A stretch of 18,538 nucleotides of DNA from Bacillota bacterium. GTDB taxonomy: Bacteria; Bacillota; Clostridia; Lachnospirales; Lachnospiraceae. The stretch is from positions 1-18,538 of the forward strand of contig JAEZNB010000075.1 in assembly GCA_023441965.1 (NCBI GenBank). Reading direction: 5' to 3'. The position numbers and the translations under genes are program-made. Shown piece by piece: positions 13,415 to 18,538 of the stretch (its first letter is position 1; every line of letters starts with the position of its first letter). Below the pieces are notes generated by a model. The model did not search any database. It was given only the letters and a program-made list of their open reading frames with translations, and had not been told where the DNA came from.

Positions 13415-14707
13415 GTGAAGCGAAAAATATTAGACAAGTTAATTGAATGGCATCAGGCATCGGAAAGTCGTCCGGCCTTGTTAACCGGAGCCAAGGGTGT
13501 CGGTAAAACTTATGTAGCCTATGATTTTGCCAAGTCCTTCTTTGATCAGATCTTCTACATCAATCTGGAGCGACAGCCTGCCACCCATGCACTCTTTCAC
13601 AGTCACTCTCCCAAGGAGACCACAGAAAAGCTTTTAGACCATTTCCATATCTCCGATCAGCATGAGGAAGTGTCCTCCAGGCTCTTGATCTTGGACGAGC
13701 TTGCTTTCTGTCCTGCGGCAGGAGAGTATCTGGCAGCCTTGCAGAGTAGCAAAAAGTTTCCCAGAATCATTGCCATATCCAGTCGCCCCCTGACCGAGGA
13801 GCTGCAAGCTGCATTCCGGGTCCTGCCCCTTGCTCCCCTGGAATTTGACGAATTTCTGCTGGCAACAGCCAATGACTGGTATATTGAAGCGATCGAGAAC
13901 CATTTTGAAGCAAATAAGCCGCTTCCCGAGATCGTACATAAGGAGCTCTTGGCCCTCCATGAACTCTATTTACAGATTGGCGGCATGCCCGGAACTGTCA
14001 ATGAGTATCTGCATTTTCACTCTCTGGCGAATATTCCGGAGCAGCATAGTTTCCTGATTGGTTCTTATCATGATTATATTCAAAGGCTTTTTCATGACAG
14101 TGAAGCTTTGAAGATGCAACAGGTATTCGACAGCCTCACCTTTCAGATCATAAAACCCAATAAAAAGTTCCAGTATAAGCTGATACGGAAGGGAACGACC
14201 TTTGGGATATATCAGGAGGCGATTCAGAAGCTGAAGGAAGGTCAGTATGTCCTGCAATGCAAAAAAATAACTTCGGACCAGCTTAGCTCCTGTTCTTACT
14301 CCGATATAAAGGAAGCTTCCGAAGAAGAAGCAGGTTCAAATTTCAAATTATATCTACCGGATATCGGTCTCTTATATAGTAGCCTGACAGAAGAGCGGTG
14401 CCTGCTCTCGGATCCTGCTGTACGGAAGGCATTGCTGGAAAATTATGTGGCACAGGCTTTTCAGTCTAAGGGTTATCCCCTGATCTTCTGGGAGTCGGAC
14501 TCCATGGCGAAGATCGAATTTATTCTTCCAAAGAAGGATCATTTTCTTCCGGTAGAGATCCATACCGGCGAGAATACCCGTTCCAAATGTATCAGTGTCC
14601 TGAAGCAGAGGTTGTCCTTCCCCTATGCTGTGAAGATATCCTCCAGAAATTTCGAATACTCGAACGGGGTAAAATATGTTCCTTACTATGCGGTATTCTG
14701 TCTCTGA
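13415..14707 (+). CDS. AAA family ATPase with DUF4143-like C terminus
   Basis: The 430-residue protein starts at GTG 13415, with AAGGGGA (13401-13407) overlapping the rluD-family stop. Walker A is GAKGVGKT at residues 25-32 and Walker B is LLILDEL around 90-96. A sensor-like IIAISSRPL and an acidic-aromatic PLAPLEFDEFLL segment follow, as in AAA_14/DUF4143 ATPases. The C-terminal part resembles the PD-(D/E)XK-like region of that family: W359 and the strand pair AKIEFIL and PVEIHTGENTRS. The expected D and E-x-K pattern reads Glu368 and Glu381-Ile-His383, so the nuclease lysine is missing. The role of such ATPases is not settled. It closes the lspA-rluD run, and no terminator was seen before the blaI control region. 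Confidence 0.82.
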   Translation: MKRKILDKLIEWHQASESRPALLTGAKGVGKTYVAYDFAKSFFDQIFYINLERQPATHALFHSHSPKETTEKLLDHFHISDQHEEVSSRLLILDELAFCPAAGEYLAALQSSKKFPRIIAISSRPLTEELQAAFRVLPLAPLEFDEFLLATANDWYIEAIENHFEANKPLPEIVHKELLALHELYLQIGGMPGTVNEYLHFHSLANIPEQHSFLIGSYHDYIQRLFHDSEALKMQQVFDSLTFQIIKPNKKFQYKLIRKGTTFGIYQEAIQKLKEGQYVLQCKKITSDQLSSCSYSDIKEASEEEAGSNFKLYLPDIGLLYSSLTEERCLLSDPAVRKALLENYVAQAFQSKGYPLIFWESDSMAKIEFILPKKDHFLPVEIHTGENTRSKCISVLKQRLSFPYAVKISSRNFEYSNGVKYVPYYAVFCL

Positions 14708-14722
14708 CCCGATTTCTGGCCC

Positions 14723-14756
14723 AAATCTCCTACTAAATCCTTACGAAATCCTTAAG
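14723..14756 (+). repeat. Tandem 11-bp direct repeats upstream of the blaI promoter
   Basis: AAATCCTTACG (14735-14745) and AAATCCTTAAG (14746-14756) are adjacent 11-bp units differing at one base. A looser copy, AAATCTCCTACT (14723-14734), precedes them. The last unit ends 7 bases before the -35. One-helical-turn spacing upstream of a promoter is typical of direct-repeat sites for OmpR/PhoB-type response regulators; that role is inference. Confidence 0.5.
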
Positions 14757-14763
14757 AAAAAGA

Positions 14764-14792
14764 TTGACAAACGTATTCTATCATTATAGAAT
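14764..14792 (+). promoter_or_regulatory. Consensus promoter of the blaI-like gene, with an inverted repeat over the -10
   Basis: A perfect -35 TTGACA (14764-14769) is 17 bases from the -10 TAGAAT (14787-14792). The arms TATTCTAT (14774-14781) and ATAGAATA (14786-14793) make an inverted repeat across the spacer and the -10, a likely repressor contact site. The start would be near 14799, leaving a long leader (about 135 bases) that holds both CTAC-N4-GTAG boxes. Confidence 0.75.
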
Positions 14793-14810
14793 ATATTTAC
14801 AAGTCTTAAA

Positions 14811-14822
14811 CTACATATGTAG
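14811..14822 (+). promoter_or_regulatory. BlaI/MecI-type operator box 1
   Basis: CTACATATGTAG is a perfect 12-bp palindrome containing TACANNTGTA, the core recognised by BlaI, MecI and CopY repressors. It lies just downstream of the predicted start at about 14799, a good place for autorepression. Confidence 0.65.
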
Positions 14823-14888
14823 ATACAATTACTCACGACAAGCTCAGATGTTTTTGAAACTTCTGAAAAGTGATTATTTTTCTAAGTT

Positions 14889-14900
14889 CTACTAATGTAG
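14889..14900 (+). promoter_or_regulatory. BlaI/MecI-type operator box 2
   Basis: CTACTAATGTAG keeps both half-sites CTAC and GTAG around a different centre, 78 bases after box 1. A possible second -10, TATAGT (14903-14908), follows directly, so the box could cover a secondary promoter. The AGG-rich ribosome site GGGAGG is at about 14920-14925. Confidence 0.55.
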
Positions 14901-14934
14901 GATATAGTATTGGGGTGCTGGGAGGTTAATCAAT

Positions 14935-15306
14935 ATGTCGTTACCGGATCTACGGCTTCATGAAGGTGAGCTGAATATCATGGAATTATTATGGTCGAAC
15001 AAGGTATTGGCTGCTAAAGATATATCCAAAATCATCAAGGAATACATCGGATGGGAGAAGAATACCACTTACACCGTGATAAAACGTCTGATTGACAAAG
15101 GAGCAGTAAAGAGGGAGGATCCCGGCTTCTTATGCAAGGCCACTGTATCCAAACGTACCGTCCAGAATATTGAGACCAAGGTATTGTTAAACAAGCTTTA
15201 TAATGGCTCCTTAAGTACCTTCCTGACCGACTATCTGAAGAATCAGGAATTATCTCGGGCAGAAATCATGGAACTGGAACGGATCGTCGGAGAGCAGAGA
15301 TTATAA
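14935..15306 (+). CDS. BlaI/MecI family transcriptional repressor, orphan
   Basis: The 123-residue protein matches the penicillinase-repressor family: an N-terminal winged helix (LHEGELNIMELLWSNKVLAAKDIS, then NTTYTVIKRLIDKGAVKRED and a wing ending FLCKATVSK). A C-terminal helical dimerisation region (about 78-120) follows. These repressors bind TACA/TGTA-type palindromes and are inactivated by a membrane sensor protease (BlaR1/MecR1, peptidase M56). Palindromic boxes stand in its own leader, so autoregulation is likely. No M56 protease, beta-lactamase or copper ATPase gene is adjacent: the next gene is a helicase after a terminator. The signal and the targets are therefore not shown by the neighbourhood. 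Confidence 0.9.
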   Translation: MSLPDLRLHEGELNIMELLWSNKVLAAKDISKIIKEYIGWEKNTTYTVIKRLIDKGAVKREDPGFLCKATVSKRTVQNIETKVLLNKLYNGSLSTFLTDYLKNQELSRAEIMELERIVGEQRL

Positions 15307-15351
15307 TCCATTGATCATATGAAGCTGAAGTGAATTGAATAGATTTACAAC

Positions 15352-15376
15352 AACCGCAGGATAAGCTGCGGTTTTT
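15352..15376 (+). terminator. Rho-independent terminator after the blaI-like gene
   Basis: AACCGCAG (15352-15359) pairs with CTGCGGTT (15366-15373) around GATAAG, and the T-run 15372-15376 completes it. It isolates the repressor gene from the helicase. Nothing else that is coding was found in 15307-15592: it holds this terminator, an AT-rich stretch and the helicase promoter. Confidence 0.9.
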
Positions 15377-15497
15377 CTATATCCATCTATCGGTAGAGGA
15401 TTCCATGATACGATACCTATCGAACTTTTATAGCAGCATTCAGAGTAATATTTATTTCAAGATAATGGTGTTTTCTACTGTTTATTACATCAGAAAA

Positions 15498-15506
15498 TGC
15501 TATAAT
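15498..15506 (+). promoter_or_regulatory. Extended -10 promoter of the helicase gene
   Basis: TGCTATAAT is an extended -10 (TGn plus a perfect TATAAT at 15501-15506). The -35 position (about 15478-15483) is poor, which the TGn element can offset. The start would be near 15513, about 80 bases before the ATG at 15593. Confidence 0.6.
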
Positions 15507-15592
15507 ACATTTAATTATCATCATCGTTTTTCATCATTATATCTCATTGCACACTACCATAAGATATTATGGTTAATCAGGAGGATTATCAG

Positions 15593-18538
15593 ATGAGCGC
15601 ACTTGATTTATTTCATCCCTTGACTGCCGGATGGTTTACCGATCACTTGGGGGAGCCTACAGCTGTTCAGGAGGAGGCTTGGCCTGCCATTGCTTCCGGT
15701 GGACATACTCTGGTTTCAGCTCCGACCGGAACCGGTAAGACCCTGTCTGCCTTTCTGGTCTTTATTGACCGCTTGAAGGCTCAGGCAAGGGAAGGAAGCT
15801 TGAAGCAGGAGCTGCAGCTGATTTATGTATCTCCTTTGAAATCTTTGGCCGGTGATATCCGAGAGAATCTACGCAGACCTTTAGTTGGAATCTACGAGGA
15901 AGAGAGAAAGGCCTATGCGAAGGGTGACTCCTCAGATCATGCCTCAGCCTATGCCACTCCTTATAATATCAGTATCGCAATCCGTACCGGGGATACGTCA
16001 CAGCAGGAGCGTAGAAGCATGGTGAAAACTCCACCCCATATCCTGATTACGACTCCGGAATCCTTATATCTGCTCTTAACTGCCAAGTCAGGGCAGAAGC
16101 TTTTAAAAACAGCGAAAGCCATTATCATCGATGAACTGCACGCCTTGATTGATTCCAAACGGGGAGCCCACCTGATGCTATCGATTGCACGGCTGGACAG
16201 GCTTTGTCCAACCCCCCTGCAGCGCATCGGTCTGTCCGCTACCATAGAGCCCTTATGTACTGCGGCGCAGTATCTGTCTCCTGAGCAGGTTACCATCATA
16301 GCGCCGAAGATGCATAAGGAGGTTCAGCTGCAGGTTTCCAGCCCTTATTCCGACCCAAATGGATTACGGAGAGAAAATATCTGGTATGAGCTTGCCGCTA
16401 CCGTATATCAGCATTGTGAAGGTGCCAGGAGCGTGATTGCCTTTGTGGATGGCAGAGCCTATGCAGAGAAGCTGGCCTACTTCGTAAACCAGTTGGGAGG
16501 AGACGGCTTTGCCCGTACCCATCACGGAAGTCTCTCTAAGGAGAACCGCTTGGAGGTAGAGCAAGCCCTAAGAAACGGCAGCTTAAGATTACTATGTGCA
16601 ACCTCCTCCATGGAGCTGGGTATTGATGTGGGCGATATTGACCGGGTATTTCAAATCGGCTGTCCCCGGTCCATCTCCGGTACCATGCAGCGGTTGGGCC
16701 GTGCCGGCCATAATCCCGGACGTACCAGTGTGATGCTTATTTTCCCCCGGACCTCCTCGGAAGGCCTCTATAGCGGTCTGACAGCTGAGGTAGCCCGTAT
16801 GGGAGGAATCGAGTACTCAAGGCCGCCGAGGCTATGTCTGGATGTATTGGCGCAGCACCTGGTCTCCATGGCTGCGGGAGATGGTTATGACCTAGATGAG
16901 GTGATGGAAATTCTACCCCGGGCCTATCCCTTCCGTGAGGTTACCAGGGAGGATGTCAAGGATGTATTATGCATGCTGGCAGGAGATTATGAGCATGAGA
17001 GAGAGCTTCCCGTACGTCCCAGAATCCTCTATGACCGCATCCATGAGAGGGTAGAAGGAGATCCCTATAGCCGTATGCTGGCAGTCTCTGCCGGTGGTAC
17101 CATTCCTGATATGGGTCTGTTTACAGTCAAGACAGAGAACGGCGTTAAGATCGGCGAGTTGGACGAGGAATTCATATTCGAGGCCCGAGCCGGGGACAAA
17201 TTCCTGCTGGGCAGCTTTGCCTGGCAGATCCAGAGTATCAGTAAGGATACCGTTGCTGTAAAGCAATCCAATCATTATGGGGCTCAGGCTCCCTTCTGGA
17301 AGGGGGAAGGCAAGGGGCGTTCCCTTCAGACCGGTCTGGCCTTCGGTAAAATCTTAAGAAGCTTAGCCAGGGCAATTGAGAGTGATACCCTGAAGGAAGA
17401 GCTAGGCAGCTTAGGTCTGGATGAGATTACATCCTCCCATGCAGCGGATTTTATTCAGCATCAGCTGGAGGCTGCCGGAGTTCTGCCCGATGACCGTACC
17501 ATATTTATCGAGCATTTTAAGGATGAGACCGGAAGCCATCAGATGATGGTTCATTCCGTATTCGGCAAACAGGTCAATTCACCTCTTGCGGTTCTGGCCG
17601 CAGAAGCTGCCAAGAGATTAACCAATACCAATATCAGCCATTTTGATGATGATGACGGCTTCCTGCTGTTTCCTTACGGAGCCGGTGAGCTTCCGATGGG
17701 CATACTGCAGGGACTGAAGCCTGAGGATGCGAGGCCGGTACTGGAGGCTTTACTGCCCACAACCCCTGTCTTCAATATGGCCTTCCGTTATAATTCCGGC
17801 AGAGCCCTGCTGATGGGTGTCAGAAAATCAGGTCGCCAACCCCTATGGGTCCAGAGACTCAGGAGTGCCGAGCTGTTGGATCATATCATACAGTATGAGA
17901 AGCATCCGCTGATCAGGGAAACCAAACGGGAATGCCTGGAGGATTATTGGGACTTAAACGGAGTAGAGTATGTCCTGAATGGAATACGGTCCGGAAATAT
18001 CAAGGTCTATGAGGTACATTTGGAGAAGCCTTCTCCCATGTCACTGCCTTTACGGAGACAGGCTGAGGGGAATCTGCTCTATGATTACACACCTACCCCG
18101 GTCAGTATCCATCGGGTGGCAGAGGATGCCCTGCAGAGGGCCCGCATGATCGCTCCCGCTGCAGAGGAGCTGGCTAGAGTATCGGAACGCAGACGGCTTC
18201 ACGAGGATGAGAAGCAGCTTCATTCTCTGCTCATGATGGAAGGGGATCTGGTCGCAGGAGAGCTGGAGGTCCCGATCGATTGGTTGGAGCTTCTGGCCCA
18301 TCGGGGACAGGCCCTCTATATCGAGCCCGGTTTATGGATCGCAGCAGAGCAGGAGGAGAAATATAAAGCCGCCTTGGAGCAAGGAGACAGAGATGCCAGG
18401 AAACAGCTGATCGGGCGCTTATTGCGTTATCGCGGGCCTCAATCCCCGGAGGGAATCGGTGAACGTTACCTCTGGTCCGATGAGCTTGCCGCCGAGCTGC
18501 TGAGCTCCTTATGTGAACAGGGAAAGGCCGTCTTAAGC
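15593..18538 (+). CDS. lhr: Lhr-family DEAD/DEAH-box helicase, cut by the window end
   Basis: This is a large superfamily 2 helicase of the Lhr type, a 3'-to-5' DNA-translocating ATPase linked to DNA repair. The start is 8 bases after AGGAGG (15579-15584). The frame stays open for 982 codons to the last base, so the 3' end is missing. Motifs are Walker A APTGTGKT (43-50), VSPLKSL, TTPESLYLLL, motif II DELHAL (from 180), LSAT (214-217), TSSMELGIDVGDID, and QRLGRAGHNPG (from 366). After the RecA domains come the Lhr winged-helix and beta-barrel region (about 400-620) and the start of a long C-terminal extension (LLMMEGDLVAGELEVPIDWLELLAHRG). Full-length relatives are about 1,400 or more residues. 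It has its own promoter and appears unlinked to the repressor before it. Confidence 0.93.
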   Translation, partial: MSALDLFHPLTAGWFTDHLGEPTAVQEEAWPAIASGGHTLVSAPTGTGKTLSAFLVFIDRLKAQAREGSLKQELQLIYVSPLKSLAGDIRENLRRPLVGIYEEERKAYAKGDSSDHASAYATPYNISIAIRTGDTSQQERRSMVKTPPHILITTPESLYLLLTAKSGQKLLKTAKAIIIDELHALIDSKRGAHLMLSIARLDRLCPTPLQRIGLSATIEPLCTAAQYLSPEQVTIIAPKMHKEVQLQVSSPYSDPNGLRRENIWYELAATVYQHCEGARSVIAFVDGRAYAEKLAYFVNQLGGDGFARTHHGSLSKENRLEVEQALRNGSLRLLCATSSMELGIDVGDIDRVFQIGCPRSISGTMQRLGRAGHNPGRTSVMLIFPRTSSEGLYSGLTAEVARMGGIEYSRPPRLCLDVLAQHLVSMAAGDGYDLDEVMEILPRAYPFREVTREDVKDVLCMLAGDYEHERELPVRPRILYDRIHERVEGDPYSRMLAVSAGGTIPDMGLFTVKTENGVKIGELDEEFIFEARAGDKFLLGSFAWQIQSISKDTVAVKQSNHYGAQAPFWKGEGKGRSLQTGLAFGKILRSLARAIESDTLKEELGSLGLDEITSSHAADFIQHQLEAAGVLPDDRTIFIEHFKDETGSHQMMVHSVFGKQVNSPLAVLAAEAAKRLTNTNISHFDDDDGFLLFPYGAGELPMGILQGLKPEDARPVLEALLPTTPVFNMAFRYNSGRALLMGVRKSGRQPLWVQRLRSAELLDHIIQYEKHPLIRETKRECLEDYWDLNGVEYVLNGIRSGNIKVYEVHLEKPSPMSLPLRRQAEGNLLYDYTPTPVSIHRVAEDALQRARMIAPAAEELARVSERRRLHEDEKQLHSLLMMEGDLVAGELEVPIDWLELLAHRGQALYIEPGLWIAAEQEEKYKAALEQGDRDARKQLIGRLLRYRGPQSPEGIGERYLWSDELAAELLSSLCEQGKAVLS

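Noticed and set aside
15405..15596. A 63-codon + strand frame between the blaI terminator and the helicase
   Set aside because: It spans the helicase promoter and runs into the helicase start. Its composition is low-complexity (Tyr, Ile, His), with no promoter between the terminator and its ATG, so it is most likely chance.
1..18538. CRISPR array, insertion sequence, phage or toxin-antitoxin system
   Set aside because: No regularly spaced repeats, transposase or integrase motifs, or paired small toxin genes were found on either strand.

Overview
The window looks like chromosomal core sequence from a low-to-mid GC anaerobic Firmicute, most likely a Lachnospiraceae-type Clostridium (inference from gene order and protein character, not from a database search). 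Purine-rich Shine-Dalgarno sites (AGGAGG) precede most genes. Almost everything lies on the + strand, and there is no sign of a phage, an insertion sequence, a CRISPR array, or rRNA or tRNA genes.

Region 1 (1-5022) is a cell-shape and division-site operon. It holds the 3' end of a class B penicillin-binding protein (PBP2/MrdA type), minC, minD, minE, rodA, methylglyoxal synthase (mgsA) and a lipoprotein D-alanyl-D-alanine carboxypeptidase. PBP2 and RodA form the elongasome glycan synthase pair. MinCDE places the septum, and the carboxypeptidase trims peptidoglycan stem peptides.

Region 2 (5023-6160) is a break in the operon. It holds a small P-loop NTPase of unknown function (5224-5643) with its own promoter and a strong terminator, then a convergent two-helix DUF378 membrane protein on the - strand. 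The 5' side carries a CTAC-N4-GTAG inverted repeat like those in front of the blaI-like gene further on.

Region 3 (6161-14707) is the Clostridial version of the yggS-sepF-ylmH-divIVA-lspA-rluD division cluster. It starts with a clear promoter and a TTG-started HlyD-like membrane adaptor, followed by yggS, sepF, ylmH and a divergent divIVA. After an attenuator-like hairpin come aroB, lspA, an rluD-family pseudouridine synthase and an AAA/DUF4143-type ATPase with a degraded nuclease-like motif.

Region 4 (14708-18538) holds an orphan BlaI/MecI-family repressor. Its upstream region is unusually rich in sites: tandem 11-bp repeats, a consensus promoter, an inverted repeat over the -10, and two CTAC-N4-GTAG boxes. 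After a terminator and an extended -10 promoter, a large Lhr-family DEAD/DEAH helicase runs off the window end.

The genes are mostly familiar. The least explained material is the P-loop gene at 5224, the possible BlaI-type regulon linking it to the repressor at 14935, the layered blaI control region, the alternative hairpins before aroB, a Glu at the catalytic Asp71 position of methylglyoxal synthase, and a DivIVA lacking the usual membrane-inserting Phe-Arg.
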